A stretch of 64,000 nucleotides of DNA from Laceyella sediminis (GTDB lineage Bacteria > Bacillota > Bacilli > Thermoactinomycetales > Thermoactinomycetaceae), in assembly GCF_003003125.1 (NCBI RefSeq), contig NZ_PVTZ01000001.1:450219-514218 (forward strand). Reading direction: 5' to 3'. This document shows positions 14,880-23,687 of this stretch, one piece after another. The first letter of the stretch is position 1; the number at the start of each line of letters is the position of its first letter. A model generated the notes under the pieces. The model did not search any database. It had not been told where the DNA came from and saw only the letters and a program-made list of their open reading frames with translations. The translations under genes and the position numbers were made by a program.

Positions 14880-15674
14880 TTATGTTCGCACCAGCTTGAT
14901 GATCTCTGTCAACCGCTCGGGATGACAGGCGATCAGGGAAGCGTCGGGATCGATGCCGTCAAACGCTTTGCCCCCATAATCGACGGTGACGGCTCCCGCT
15001 TCACGGGCCAGTAGCATTCCCGCATACATGTCGACTCCACCGGAACGGTAGACCACCATGGCGTCAATCTGCCCTTGTGCCAACAAACTCCAAGCGATCC
15101 CAGGTGCCCAGAGGCGCAACACCCGCTTACACCGTTGTTCCAAGGCTTGGCGCAAAGCCAAAGAGCGTTCATCCCCCTGTACATGATGTCCCTGTACCCA
15201 GGCGACAGTGGGGCGCTTGAACGATTGGGGTGCGATGATTAGCGGTTTGCCGTTGACTGTTGCCCCTTCCCCTTTTACAGCAACATACAACCGTTCTAAA
15301 TGCGAATCATAAATGACTCCCAACACGGGCTCATCGCGATAAAAACAGGTGATGCACACCGCATACACCGGCAAGCCGATCGCATAGTTGTTGGTACCGT
15401 CCAGCGGATCGATCATCCAGGACCAATCGGGATCATCCCCACCTTGCCAGCCAAACTCCTCGCCCAAGATGCGGTGACTTGGAAACCGCTTCCTGATGAC
15501 GGACACGATCCATTCTTCCGCTTGGCGGTCAATCTCCGTCACGATGTCACCGTATTCCCCTTTGGCTTCGATCTCCTTGTCGAGCAGAAAAGCTTCCTTC
15601 GCCAATTTCCCAGCCGCAACCGCCAATTCTTCGGCGGCCGCGCGCGCCTCACGCACCACTCGTTGCCACTCCAC
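14880..15674 (-). CDS. Inositol monophosphatase family protein
   Basis: This 264-residue Mg-dependent phosphatase shows the metal sites DIVTEIDRQAEEW, ILGEEFGWQ, WMIDPLDGTNNYAIGLP and the C-terminal GGVDMYAGMLLAREAGA. This is the full IMPase pattern (D-P-x-D-G-T present), so it should be active on inositol phosphate, fructose-1,6-bisphosphate, 3'-phosphoadenosine phosphate or similar. A GTG start at 15674 is preferred: AGGAGGCG lies 7 bases before it, and the open frame upstream to 15860 runs into the MITE. cobT follows 14 bases downstream. Confidence 0.85.
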   Translation of the reverse strand: MEWQRVVREARAAAEELAVAAGKLAKEAFLLDKEIEAKGEYGDIVTEIDRQAEEWIVSVIRKRFPSHRILGEEFGWQGGDDPDWSWMIDPLDGTNNYAIGLPVYAVCITCFYRDEPVLGVIYDSHLERLYVAVKGEGATVNGKPLIIAPQSFKRPTVAWVQGHHVQGDERSLALRQALEQRCKRVLRLWAPGIAWSLLAQGQIDAMVVYRSGGVDMYAGMLLAREAGAVTVDYGGKAFDGIDPDASLIACHPERLTEIIKLVRT

Positions 15675-15751
15675 TTGATCGCCTCCTGTCAACAAACCGC
15701 TCACGCCTGACGGCGTTGTATCCAGCATACTAGAGTAAATTTTTCCACTAG

Positions 15752-15880
15752 GGCGTGTCTGATGAATAGGCCAGCGGCTCCCAAACCATTTTCTCATTCG
15801 CTTCACTTGTGCATCGGCGCTCCTCGAGAAAAGGTTTTTCCGCCGCTTCTTCCCCACCAACTTGATTTGCCAGACACACC
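15752..15880. mobile_element. 129-bp MITE with IS5-like ends and CTAG duplication
   Basis: The element starts GGCGTGTCTGATGAAT and ends ATTTGCCAGACACACC, imperfect inverted repeats of about 16 bases. It is bounded by CTAG at 15748-15751 and 15881-15884. A 4-bp YTAR target duplication and GG-initial termini are characteristic of the IS5 family. There is no coding capacity. It lies between the promoter side of the inositol-phosphatase gene and the 3' end of yqgQ, whose stop codon is 1 base from the right CTAG. Confidence 0.75.
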
Positions 15881-15884
15881 CTAG

Positions 15885-16076
15885 TCAAGCTTGGCGCTGT
15901 TGGCTACTTTTTACTATCATCACGGCCATCCGGTATGTGTCCGCGTCGATCATCCCATACGATTTCATTTCCCGCAATTCATCTAAGATCAACTCACAAT
16001 CGCCGAGATGATCCCCGGTGTAAATGACGGTCCCGAATTGCTTCAATAGCTTGCGCACATCCGCGAACGTCCGCAT
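15885..16076 (-). CDS. yqgQ: YqgQ family protein (DUF910)
   Basis: This 63-residue protein (MRTFADVRKLLKQFGTVIYT, then GDHLGDCELILDELREMKSYG) matches the YqgQ pattern: a small three-helix protein of unknown role, often next to glucokinase in Bacillus. The start at 16076 is preceded by GGGAGGGAA. The gene ends at the border of a MITE insertion, which leaves the coding sequence intact. Confidence 0.85.
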   Translation of the reverse strand: MRTFADVRKLLKQFGTVIYTGDHLGDCELILDELREMKSYGMIDADTYRMAVMIVKSSQQRQA

Positions 16077-16133
16077 CAGATTCCCTCCCTTATGATACAA
16101 TAGTTGCAACTCAATCATGAAAGGTGTGTCCCC

Positions 16134-16514
16134 ATGTACCGATCATCATTCATTCCCATCAAACGATTAGCCGGTCAATTGATTTTGTCGCAACGTCACA
16201 ACAATTGGGGAGCCACCTTGACAACCAAAGAGTTGATTTTTCAACGTCCCCATTTATCCTACCATATTTTTTTAGATGACATTTTGGGCCTTGTCCCCTA
16301 TCCCCTGCCAACCAACCAGCGCGGAACCCACTCGGTGGTCGGCTGGCTTGAGCCCAATCGGCACCGCGATTTTTACAAGCTATCCGTCGCCCATCTTCAT
16401 CTGGTCAACCGCCAAGGTGCGTTCACCCAAGATACCGCGGACTTGATCATTCCCCTCAACAGCCGTTTTATCCATTTTTTAAGCCAAGTGACCAATTTAA
16501 CGCTGTTGCCATAA
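16134..16514 (+). CDS. Hypothetical protein
   Basis: No family is recognised. The 126-residue product (MYRSSFIPIKRLAGQLILSQ) looks like a soluble, beta-rich small domain with segments LTTKELIFQRPHLSYHIFLDD and YKLSVAHLHLVNRQGAFTQD. The ATG at 16134 has AAAGGTGTG upstream; it is divergent from yqgQ with only about 57 bases between starts, so the two promoters overlap. It ends at a strong bidirectional terminator. Confidence 0.6.
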   Translation: MYRSSFIPIKRLAGQLILSQRHNNWGATLTTKELIFQRPHLSYHIFLDDILGLVPYPLPTNQRGTHSVVGWLEPNRHRDFYKLSVAHLHLVNRQGAFTQDTADLIIPLNSRFIHFLSQVTNLTLLP

Positions 16515-16515
16515 T

Positions 16516-16556
16516 AAAAAGCCCCCCATGCCTGATGACGGAACGGGGGGCTTTTT
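16516..16556. terminator. Bidirectional terminator between the hypothetical gene and bioY
   Basis: An AAAAAGCCCCCC/GGGGGGCTTTTT 12-bp stem carries A and T runs on each side. It serves both converging genes. Confidence 0.9.
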
Positions 16557-16565
16557 GTTATGGGA

Positions 16566-17138
16566 TTATCCCTTCGACACGGGACGCAACGCGGGAATCG
16601 CGCGATACATCGCTTGCGCCACAATGGCACCGACCACAGCTTTGGCGATGTCGCCAGGCAGGAAAATCAACAGGCTTGCGCTCAACGTGCCCATGGTGAG
16701 GGGAAGGTTCAAGTAAGTGACCACCCAAGCGAATCCGATCGCATGTACCACTGCGACGCCTCCGACCAGGTGGGCCAAGATGAGCTGCCATAAGGCGATC
16801 TGCCTATGCCGCGCCATCTTCTGAACCATCCAACCAATCACGCAAACGGCCAACAGCCAACTGAAGACATACCCTCCGGTCGGCCCGACCAACTTGGCCA
16901 GCCCGCCTGTTCCTCCCGCCATGACTGGTGCCCCGGCCGCGGCGAGGCCAATGAACACCGCCATGCTGATAACGCCCCGCTTGGCGCCTATGAGAGAGCC
17001 TGCCAACATGACTACCAATGGTTGCAGGGTAATAGGAACCGGTCCTATCGGAATCTGAAATTGTCCGCTCACTGCCAACAATGCCGTGAACAATGCAATC
17101 CATGTCATGTCACGCACGGTCTGCCTGTTTTTGTCCAT
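16566..17138 (-). CDS. bioY: BioY family biotin transporter substrate-binding (S) component
   Basis: This 190-residue membrane protein with about six helices contains FQIPIGPVPITLQPLVVMLAG and GPTGGYVFSWLLAVCVIGWM, the BioY fingerprints. It captures biotin and either works alone or with an energy-coupling factor module, which is not encoded in this window. An AAGGAGA site lies 8 bases before the ATG. The A+T-rich promoter region upstream contains a perfect ACTAATTAGT palindrome that could be part of an operator, but a canonical BirA site is not clear. Confidence 0.92.
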   Translation of the reverse strand: MDKNRQTVRDMTWIALFTALLAVSGQFQIPIGPVPITLQPLVVMLAGSLIGAKRGVISMAVFIGLAAAGAPVMAGGTGGLAKLVGPTGGYVFSWLLAVCVIGWMVQKMARHRQIALWQLILAHLVGGVAVVHAIGFAWVVTYLNLPLTMGTLSASLLIFLPGDIAKAVVGAIVAQAMYRAIPALRPVSKG

Positions 17139-17179
17139 CTTGCAGTCTCCTTAATAATTGACTATAAAATCATTTTTAG

Positions 17180-17206
17180 ATTATAGCGTTCCGTTTATAT
17201 TGTCAA
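17180..17206 (-). promoter_or_regulatory. Probable sigma-A promoter of bioY
   Basis: TTGACA (17201-17206) and TATAAT (17180-17185) on the minus strand are separated by 15 bases, shorter than optimal. The palindrome ACTAATTAGT lies just upstream and may be a repressor site. Confidence 0.5.
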
Positions 17207-17370
17207 CTAATTAGTCATTCTCCGTTTACAAATAAACCTCACTTCTCCTCTCCGTGTGCCATCCCCATGCCAATTGGTTCGCCTGTTTCCGGGCAGGCGC
17301 CTTGTCAGCGCGCAGGCGCGGAACATAAGATATCCCATCCAGGTCAACAAGTGCTGAGGAGTGACCTTCT

Positions 17371-18087
17371 TTGAACCATGACAATCCGCGTGCGTACACG
17401 CACAAATTTCGACTTGCTGCCCATCACCCCGCCAATCTCTTTGTATCCGTCGCCCGCCGTATCAAAAGCGGTGTCGTAGCAATTGAAACCATGGAGGAGC
17501 AAAGAGGCCTCTCCCTGCAAAGCGCGGTCTTGGGCATGCTGTTTCCCGAACTCGCCAAGCCGGTTAACCGGTCGCGCCAATTCGGTTCGGGTTTCATCAT
17601 TCATCCGTCCGGTTATGTCTTGACCAATCAGCATGTGATCGAACGCACGTCGGAAATCCGGGTCAAAGTGGACGGAGTCAAGCGCACCTTGCCCGCCACT
17701 GTGGTTTGGTCCCACCCGGACAAGGACATTGCTGTATTGAAGATTCAACCACCGCGGCCCTTAAAGTCGCTTACTTTGGGATCTTCCGAAGCGACCCAAG
17801 TGGGAGAATGGGTGCTAGCCATGGGCAATCCGATGGGTCTGGAACAAAGCGTCACCGTCGGGGTGATCAGCGGCAAAAATCGTCCCCTCCACATCAATGG
17901 CTTGCACTATGACAACGTCATTCAGACCGATGCCGCCATCAATCCCGGCAACAGCGGAGGGCCATTGGTCAACATCTTAGGCGAAGTGATCGGTATCAAC
18001 ACCCTGATTATTTTTCCCTCGCAGAGCTTGGGGTTTGCGATCCCCATTGAAGATGTGTTGGCCGACATCCGACGTTTCTTGCCGTGA
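17371..18087 (+). CDS. HtrA-like trypsin-fold serine protease without PDZ domain
   Basis: This 238-residue protein carries the protease domain only. The catalytic triad is visible as LTNQHVI (His), DKDIAVLKI (Asp) and NPGNSGGPLVN (Ser), with the loop GSGFIIHPSGYVL typical of DegP/HtrA. It lacks the N-terminal membrane anchor and the C-terminal PDZ domain found in HtrA/YkdA proteins, so it is likely cytoplasmic or forespore-located. The start is TTG at 17371 with GAGGAGTG about 9 bases upstream. It stands alone, ended by a long hairpin at 18100-18130. Confidence 0.85.
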   Translation: MNHDNPRAYTHKFRLAAHHPANLFVSVARRIKSGVVAIETMEEQRGLSLQSAVLGMLFPELAKPVNRSRQFGSGFIIHPSGYVLTNQHVIERTSEIRVKVDGVKRTLPATVVWSHPDKDIAVLKIQPPRPLKSLTLGSSEATQVGEWVLAMGNPMGLEQSVTVGVISGKNRPLHINGLHYDNVIQTDAAINPGNSGGPLVNILGEVIGINTLIIFPSQSLGFAIPIEDVLADIRRFLP

Positions 18088-18099
18088 CCGCAAATGCGA

Positions 18100-18130
18100 C
18101 AAACCACCTCGGCATATGCCGGGTGGTTTG
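18100..18130. terminator. Bidirectional terminator between the protease gene and sat
   Basis: A hairpin of about 14 bp (CAAACCACC...CGGCA / TGCCG...GGTGGTTTG) with a 2-base loop centre sits between the two converging genes. A T-rich run (cgtttgtctt) follows on the plus strand. Confidence 0.75.
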
Positions 18131-18171
18131 CGTTTGTCTTCCAATTGATTTCGTTGTTCGGATTTGCTTGT

Positions 18172-19332
18172 TCAAGCGTTTTTCATGCCGTCAATCAACA
18201 CCCGAACCACTTCTGGACGGGAAAACTCCGGCGGCGGCATCGTTCCCTCGCGCAACATCTGTCTTACTTTTGTTCCCGACAGGATCACATGGTCTTCTTT
18301 GCCGTGCGGGCATGTTTTGTATGAAGCCATCCCCGCGCACTTCTTGCAATAAAAGCTGTGTTCAAAAAACAGGGGTGTGATTCCCAATTCGTCGGGGGTA
18401 AACCGGCTAAAGATTTTTTGCGCATCATACGTGCCGTAATAATCGCCCACCCCCGCATGGTCGCGGCCGACGATGAAGTGTGTACAACCGTAGTTTTTGC
18501 GAGCCATCGCATGGAAGATGGCCTCACGCGGCCCGGCGTAACGCATGGCTGCTGGAAATACCCCCAACATCACCCGGTCGCGCGGGTAGTAGTGTTCCAA
18601 AATCACTTCATAACTTTTTAATCTCACATCGGCAGGGATGTCATCCGACTTCGTCTGCCCTACCAGCGGATGCAAAAAGAGGCCATCCACCGTTTCCAAC
18701 GCCGCTTTTTGGATGTATTCATGCGCCCGGTGCACGGGATTGCGCGTCTGAAAGCCGACAACTTTCCGCCAGCCCCGCTCTTCAAACATTTTTCTCGTAT
18801 CGGCGGGGTCATACGCATACTTCGCAAAAATGCCTTGATCCAATCTTTCCAGAAGCGTGATTTCCCCGCCTAGATACACGTTTGACTGCGCCGCCAACCG
18901 GGCAACCCCAGGATGGTTGCGATCCACGGTCTGATACACTTTGCTCGCTTCCAACTCCGGATCCACTCGGTACACACTTTCCACGCGTACCACGGCCACA
19001 AGCACTCCTGTTTCCGTCACCAGGGACACATACTCCGCTCGCTTAACTTCTGCCTCTTTCTCTTCTGGAATAGGCAAGGTAATAGGAATGCTCCATACCG
19101 TACCGTCAGCAAGCCGCATCTCGTCCCGAACGGACTCATAATCCCGCTCATTGAGAAATCCCGTCAGCGGGGAAAACACGCCCGTTGCTAAGCAATGCAA
19201 GTCAGACAACGTCACTGCGCCGACCGATATGGAGGGAAACGCCGCCGCCCTTTCTAACCATTTCTCTTTTTCTTCTCCTGTTGCAACACGTTGCACCAAT
19301 CGTCCTCCGTGAGGGGCGATCAATTCTGCCAT
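18172..19332 (-). CDS. sat: Sulfate adenylyltransferase (ATP sulfurylase)
   Basis: The 386-residue homo-oligomeric type sulfurylase contains the catalytic [18 protein letters not shown] and the [13 protein letters not shown] and [14 protein letters not shown] motifs. It activates sulfate with ATP to adenosine-5'-phosphosulfate, the substrate of the CysH reductase encoded upstream. The start at 19332 ([10 protein letters not shown]) has AAGGGAGACG upstream; the open frame beyond it overlaps tauE and is ignored. No APS kinase is encoded here, in keeping with the APS-specific CysH. It is the last gene of the sulfate operon. Confidence 0.95.
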   Translation of the reverse strand: MAELIAPHGGRLVQRVATGEEKEKWLERAAAFPSISVGAVTLSDLHCLATGVFSPLTGFLNERDYESVRDEMRLADGTVWSIPITLPIPEEKEAEVKRAEYVSLVTETGVLVAVVRVESVYRVDPELEASKVYQTVDRNHPGVARLAAQSNVYLGGEITLLERLDQGIFAKYAYDPADTRKMFEERGWRKVVGFQTRNPVHRAHEYIQKAALETVDGLFLHPLVGQTKSDDIPADVRLKSYEVILEHYYPRDRVMLGVFPAAMRYAGPREAIFHAMARKNYGCTHFIVGRDHAGVGDYYGTYDAQKIFSRFTPDELGITPLFFEHSFYCKKCAGMASYKTCPHGKEDHVILSGTKVRQMLREGTMPPPEFSRPEVVRVLIDGMKNA

Positions 19333-19346
19333 GCTTTCGTCTCCCT

Positions 19347-20093
19347 TCACACCATCTTGATTCCTGTAACAAACAACACAACGATAATGCCAATGCGCAG
19401 AGCCCGGTCGGGAACGCGGAGAGTCAATCTCCCCCCGAGCAAAATCCCGGGAACCGAACCCAAAAGCAACCAAGCTACAAACTCCAAGTTCACATGACCG
19501 AATGAAGCATGCATCGCACCCGCGCTTAAGGTGAGAAAAAAGGCATGAACCACATCGGTTCCCACCAATTTCGCCGCCGCGAGTGACGTGCTGGAAAGCA
19601 AGATCGCCATAAACAGCGTCCCGCTGCCAACCGATGTCAGGCCCACCAATAAACCACCCAAGAAGCCGACCCATCCCAGCGGGACCTTGTTGATCCACTC
19701 ACTTGGGCGTTCCGTTTTGCCCATCATTTTGATCAACATGAACAGTGATACAATGATAAACTTCAACCCTAGGAACTGGCCCAACACCTGCTCAATATCT
19801 AAATTGGCAAACCGCTTCAACGCCTGGATCGTCAGCACACCCAACAAACCGCCGGGAACGCTTCCTTTGGCCAGGCGCCGAACAATGCTCCAATCGACTG
19901 TTTTCTAGCGGAAATGCTGAAAGCTCCCCACCGCTTTGGTCACTGCTACATATATCAAGTCCGTCCCCACTGCCATCGTCGGTGAAAAGCCATACAGCAA
20001 GATGAGAAGCGGTGTCATCAGAAGCCCCCCACCCATTCCCGTCAAGCCCACGAGCAAACCGACGATGAATCCAGTGAAGGAGACTGTCAACAT
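19347..20093 (-). pseudogene. TauE/SafE-family sulfite/sulfate exporter interrupted by an amber codon
   Basis: The frame starts in a TAATG overlap with cysH, opens MLTVSFTGFIVGLLVGLTGM, reads to SFQHFR, meets TAG (19905-19907, codon 63), and then continues in the same frame with KTVDWSIVRRLAKGSVPGG and the rest of a normal TauE/SafE protein (248 codons, seven to eight membrane helices). A single C-to-T change from CAG (Gln) would explain the stop. The family exports or imports sulfite, sulfate or organosulfur anions, which suits the operon. It is either a fresh null mutation, a sequencing error, or a readthrough site; the rest of the frame shows no further damage. Confidence 0.8.
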
Positions 20094-20821
20094 TACTCGC
20101 TTTGCGGGACGTGCAACCCGCATTCCGTTTTTGCAGACCCGGACCATCTGCCCGCGCGCGGATCTTCACCCGGTTTCACTTGCCGGGTGCATGGCTGGCA
20201 ACCGATGCTTGGATACTGTTGGTCGTGTAATGGGTTGTACGGAATATCATGGGCGAAGATATAGTTCCACACCTGTTTTTCCTTCCAAAAGGCCAAAGGA
20301 TTCAATTTGACCATGCCAAAGGCTTGATCCCATTCAATCACTTCCGCATGCGCTCGCGTGGGCGACTGTTCGCGGCGGATGCCGGTGATCCACCCTTGAT
20401 AACCGGTCAGGAATTTTCTAAGCGGCTCCACCTTGCGCAGTTTGCAGCATAAGTCGGGATCGCGTTTCCAAAGCTCAGCACCGTAGCGCTCCTGTTGTTC
20501 TTCCAACGTCAGTGCCGGCGCAACGCGAATAAATTCTTTCTGGTAACGCTCGCTCAAGCGGTCGCGCACCTGATATGTCTCCGCAAAGTGCAAATCGGTA
20601 TCCAAATAAAAAATATCTAGTTCAGGATTTACCTTCAGCGCCATATCCACCAGCGCCACATCCTCATAACCGAAGCTACAAGCCAGCGTGATCGCTTTGA
20701 CTCCAATCTCTTCTACGCCGAAACGGATGATTTCTTCCGGATGTTTCGTCCGCAACTCTTCTTGCAAACTCTTCAGCCGCGTTTCATCCAACACCGCATG
20801 TTGCAACAGCTGTTTTTCCAT
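20093..20821 (-). CDS. cysH: Adenylyl-sulfate reductase (thioredoxin dependent), CysH family
   Basis: This 242-residue PP-loop-type enzyme shows TLACSFGYEDVALVDM, the FYLDTDLHFAETY segment and the active-site region ending KTECGLH. The pairs DLCCKLRK and IGCQPC supply four cysteines for a 4Fe-4S cluster, the mark of enzymes that reduce APS directly rather than PAPS. It produces sulfite for the reductase encoded upstream. The ATG at 20821 has AGGAGGAA; the ATG at 20827 overlaps that site. Its stop overlaps the tauE start by 1 base. Confidence 0.93.
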   Translation of the reverse strand: MEKQLLQHAVLDETRLKSLQEELRTKHPEEIIRFGVEEIGVKAITLACSFGYEDVALVDMALKVNPELDIFYLDTDLHFAETYQVRDRLSERYQKEFIRVAPALTLEEQQERYGAELWKRDPDLCCKLRKVEPLRKFLTGYQGWITGIRREQSPTRAHAEVIEWDQAFGMVKLNPLAFWKEKQVWNYIFAHDIPYNPLHDQQYPSIGCQPCTRQVKPGEDPRAGRWSGSAKTECGLHVPQSE

Positions 20822-20887
20822 TTTCATTCCTCCTCACCCATTCCATATATGTCTGGTTGCACGGTTTGATCACATATCAGACCATTT

Positions 20888-21109
20888 TCAGCCGTTGGAC
20901 GACAAGACGTAACCAGAACCCGGGCGAACTCTCTTTTTCTCTTCCAGTGTCCATTCCCTCACATCTGGCGTGGCTATTAGATAACGCTCCAATTCCTTTT
21001 CCGCATGGGTGAAAGCTTGCTCGTCGCCCGTCGACAACACCACCACCGCATGGGTGTCGCCGTTTTTCAGTTCAGCCTTCAACCGGTATAAGTACAATTC
21101 CTGGCTCAT
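20888..21109 (-). CDS. DUF3906 family protein
   Basis: This 73-residue protein (MSQELYLYRLKAELKNGDTH) ends with a basic EKKRVRPGSGYVL motif characteristic of a small domain found beside assimilatory sulfate genes in Bacillales. Its ATG overlaps the sulfite reductase stop codon by 4 bases, so translation is coupled. A role in the reductase complex or its assembly is possible but unproven. Confidence 0.65.
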   Translation of the reverse strand: MSQELYLYRLKAELKNGDTHAVVVLSTGDEQAFTHAEKELERYLIATPDVREWTLEEKKRVRPGSGYVLSSNG

Positions 21110-22734
21110 ACTGATGGCACCACCCGTTCACAAATGCGATCCAGTTCCGCTTGGCACGCCTCTATGCCAACTCGCTCGATAAACTGTGTAAACCGTTCTC
21201 CGGCCTGTCTTTGTTCTTTATAGAACAGAACAAGCTCTTTCAGCACCGGAGCTACATGTTCTTTGGCCACGCGCCCTTTGAGCGGAGTGTTGAACTTCCC
21301 TGCCCCGAACAGATGGCCGCCGACGGAGATTTGGTAAGATTCGACCATCCCTTGGGCTGTTTTGCTTTTGCCACCCATCAAGCCGATGTCGGCGATTTGC
21401 TGTTGCCCGCAGGAGTTGGGACATCCATTGACGTGAATCCGGATCGGGGTGTCCAATTCCACATGCTCATCCAGATACCGCGCCACTTCTCGCATCAACT
21501 CTTTCGTCTCTGTGAGCGCCAAGTTGCAAAACTCATTGCCGGTGCAGGACACGGCATGGCCTTCAAACGGTTTTGGCGACGGGCTCAACCGCTTCAAGAG
21601 CGGCTCCTCGAGCAGGGCAGCTACCTTCTCATCAGGCACATCGGAGATGATGATGTTTTGCGTGTTGACTGTGCGCAATGTCCCCGAGCCATAACGATCA
21701 GCCAAATCAGCCAACGCTGCGAATTCTTCCGCCGAAGTCCGGCCGACCGGAATACTTAACCCCACATAGGAGAGGCCCGCTTGTTTTTGCGGATGCACTC
21801 CGGTGAAATATCCCGCATTCCAGCCAACGATCCGATCTTCCCCGCGCGTCGGGTAGGTGCCGATCTCGCCGGACAACACCTCCAAAAATTTCTCCGGGCC
21901 CCAGTCGGCGACCAAGAATTTCAGGCGGGAGCGGTGTCGTTTTTGTCGATACCCATAATCGCGGAACACTTTGGTCACTCCCACGGCTACATCCACCACT
22001 TGCTCCGGTCGGACAAATATATCCAATTGTTGTGCCAAATGCGGACGGTTGGACAAGCCGCCGCCCACCCAAACATGGAATCCAACCACTTCTTCCCCAT
22101 CTATTTCTTTGACTGCGGGAGTGAACGCAAGATCGTTGATCTGCGCATGGGCAGGATTATAAATGCTTGCCGAAACCGAAATTTTGTACTTGCGCGGCAG
22201 GTTGGAAAACTCTCTGTTCAGCAAAAAAGTCTTCTCCAACTCAGCCACAATCGGCCGGGTATCAATCAATTCATTGGGATCGATGCCCGCCAGCGGATTG
22301 CCAATAATGGTCCGTGGGCAATCGCCGCACGCTTCATATGAATGGAGGCCAACTTCGCCTAAACGGTCGAACATCTCCGGCAGATTTTCCACCCGCAACC
22401 AATGGTATTGAATGGCCTGCCGCGTCGTCACATCAATCAAACCACGGCCGAACCGTTCAGAGAGCTCCGCGATGACTCTCGCTTGGCGGCTGTTTAAGAT
22501 GCCGGTGGGAATGCGAACCCGCATCATGAAGTAACCGTCAGATTTTGGGCGCTGTTGATATATGCCCGCCCATTTGAACAAGGAGAATTTCTCCTCCGGA
22601 ATGGAGGCAAACCCCTGTTTGGCGTAAACTTCTCTGATCTCATCGATGATGTCGAGCCCATCCTGTCTCAATTTCAATTGCTCTACTGAATTTAGTTTGT
22701 CTGCTTGTTCAGCCCACTTCCATTCTACCGTCAT
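21106..22734 (-). CDS. Ferredoxin-dependent sulfite/nitrite reductase (siroheme, 4Fe-4S)
   Basis: The 542-residue protein has the two-fold repeated ferrite-reductase architecture, with siroheme/4Fe-4S cysteines at SCTGNEFCNLALTETK and HVNGCPNSCGQQQIAD. The position in a sat-cysH operon points to sulfite as substrate (six-electron reduction to sulfide); sequence alone cannot exclude nitrite. The ATG at 22734 has GGGAGTGA upstream. It is the first gene of the operon, behind a good sigma-A promoter and a leader of about 120 bases. Confidence 0.88.
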   Translation of the reverse strand: MTVEWKWAEQADKLNSVEQLKLRQDGLDIIDEIREVYAKQGFASIPEEKFSLFKWAGIYQQRPKSDGYFMMRVRIPTGILNSRQARVIAELSERFGRGLIDVTTRQAIQYHWLRVENLPEMFDRLGEVGLHSYEACGDCPRTIIGNPLAGIDPNELIDTRPIVAELEKTFLLNREFSNLPRKYKISVSASIYNPAHAQINDLAFTPAVKEIDGEEVVGFHVWVGGGLSNRPHLAQQLDIFVRPEQVVDVAVGVTKVFRDYGYRQKRHRSRLKFLVADWGPEKFLEVLSGEIGTYPTRGEDRIVGWNAGYFTGVHPQKQAGLSYVGLSIPVGRTSAEEFAALADLADRYGSGTLRTVNTQNIIISDVPDEKVAALLEEPLLKRLSPSPKPFEGHAVSCTGNEFCNLALTETKELMREVARYLDEHVELDTPIRIHVNGCPNSCGQQQIADIGLMGGKSKTAQGMVESYQISVGGHLFGAGKFNTPLKGRVAKEHVAPVLKELVLFYKEQRQAGERFTQFIERVGIEACQAELDRICERVVPSV

Positions 22735-22857
22735 GGCAGTCACTCCCTTTGCCCAATTTCCCCCGTGTTAACAGACAACCCACGCTTTCCTCCAGCGTCT
22801 GCTCATGTAAAACAGGTATTCCATATACATTAACTCGGAATTAAGTACACTGATTTA

Positions 22858-22886
22858 AGAATAAAATAGATAACTAATTCAGTCAA
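22858..22886 (-). promoter_or_regulatory. Sigma-A promoter of the sulfate assimilation operon
   Basis: TTGACT (22881-22886) and TATTCT (22858-22863) lie 17 bases apart on the minus strand. Downstream, around 22830-22845, a GGAATTA half-site resembles elements bound by the sulfur regulator CymR in Bacillus, but the match is too short to be certain. The leader to the start codon contains a weak ACGCT/AGCGT hairpin. The rest of the 22887-23162 gap holds nothing I can identify. Confidence 0.6.
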
Positions 22887-23162
22887 TCATTTTTATTCAA
22901 TTCTTACATCATAACCCAAGTTAGATGATCGGGTTTATTAAAATTTGACCGAACCGCCTTGCCGATGCGATCCGTTCATTTTCCGCTGTAGGAAGCTTTC
23001 TTTCATCATATGCTCTGCCAACCCTTCCTTTTCACTTGTTCCAATTCGCGGCAAACCCATTTATCGTAGAACGCTCATTTGATACACTTTAGTTTGTGGC
23101 CCGCCCACACGGAGCCGCCATGTAAAACACATTCCCCCGTGGGGATCAAGGAGGCGTTTGCT

Positions 23163-23606
23163 ATGGAATTGATCGTATATTTGGCTGGGCAGATTCACGA
23201 TGATTGGCGGGAGCAATTGCGTCAAGGCGCGCAAGCCCGCAACCTCCCCATCCGCTTCAAAGGGCCGCAAGAAAACCATGATCTCTCCGATGAGATCGGC
23301 GAACGCATCAAAGGAACGCAACCAAACGCTGTGTATCGCGACCATGTCGCTTCAGAAGTGAATAACCTACGCACACGGGTTTGGATGCAAAAAGCAGACA
23401 TCGTGATCGCGCTATTCGGTGAAAAATACCGGCAATGGAACACGGCAATGGATGCGTCCATGGCTTTGGCTTTAAATAAGCCATTGATTCTCATCCGGCC
23501 AGAAAGTCTGCACCATCCGCTCAAAGAACTCGCCCAACGCGCGCAACTGGTTGTCGAGACCCCTGAACAAGCCTTGGACGCCTTGGCTTATCTCTTCGAA
23601 GAATAA
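23163..23606 (+). CDS. ytoQ: YtoQ family protein
   Basis: The 147-residue protein starts MELIVYLAGQIHDDWREQL and contains FKGPQENHDLSDEIGE, the segment MQKADIVIALFGEKYRQWN and MDASMALALNKPLILIR. This is a Rossmann-like, nucleoside 2-deoxyribosyltransferase-related fold matching YtoQ of Bacillus. It may act on a nucleoside or nucleotide; no reaction is established. The start is fixed by AAGGAGGC. It is a single gene with its own terminator. Confidence 0.85.
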   Translation: MELIVYLAGQIHDDWREQLRQGAQARNLPIRFKGPQENHDLSDEIGERIKGTQPNAVYRDHVASEVNNLRTRVWMQKADIVIALFGEKYRQWNTAMDASMALALNKPLILIRPESLHHPLKELAQRAQLVVETPEQALDALAYLFEE

Positions 23607-23631
23607 AGGACTCCGCTTTTTTGGAGTCCTT
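23607..23631 (+). terminator. Terminator of ytoQ
   Basis: The stem AAGGACTCC/GGAGTCCTT has a T-rich loop and starts one base past the stop codon. Confidence 0.85.
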
Positions 23632-23647
23632 TCATCCACAGCAAAAA

Positions 23648-23669
23648 ACCAGGCGCCCTTCCGCCCGGT
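23648..23669 (-). terminator. Terminator of the cwlJ-gerQ operon
   Basis: The stem ACCGGGCG/CGCCTGGT (one mismatch) is followed by T6 on the minus strand. Confidence 0.75.
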
Positions 23670-23687
23670 TTCCTATTACGCAATCCC

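Noticed and set aside
19333..19698. N-terminal extension of sat by 122 residues
   Set aside because: It overlaps tauE, has no sulfurylase similarity, and AAGGGAGACG precedes the ATG at 19332.
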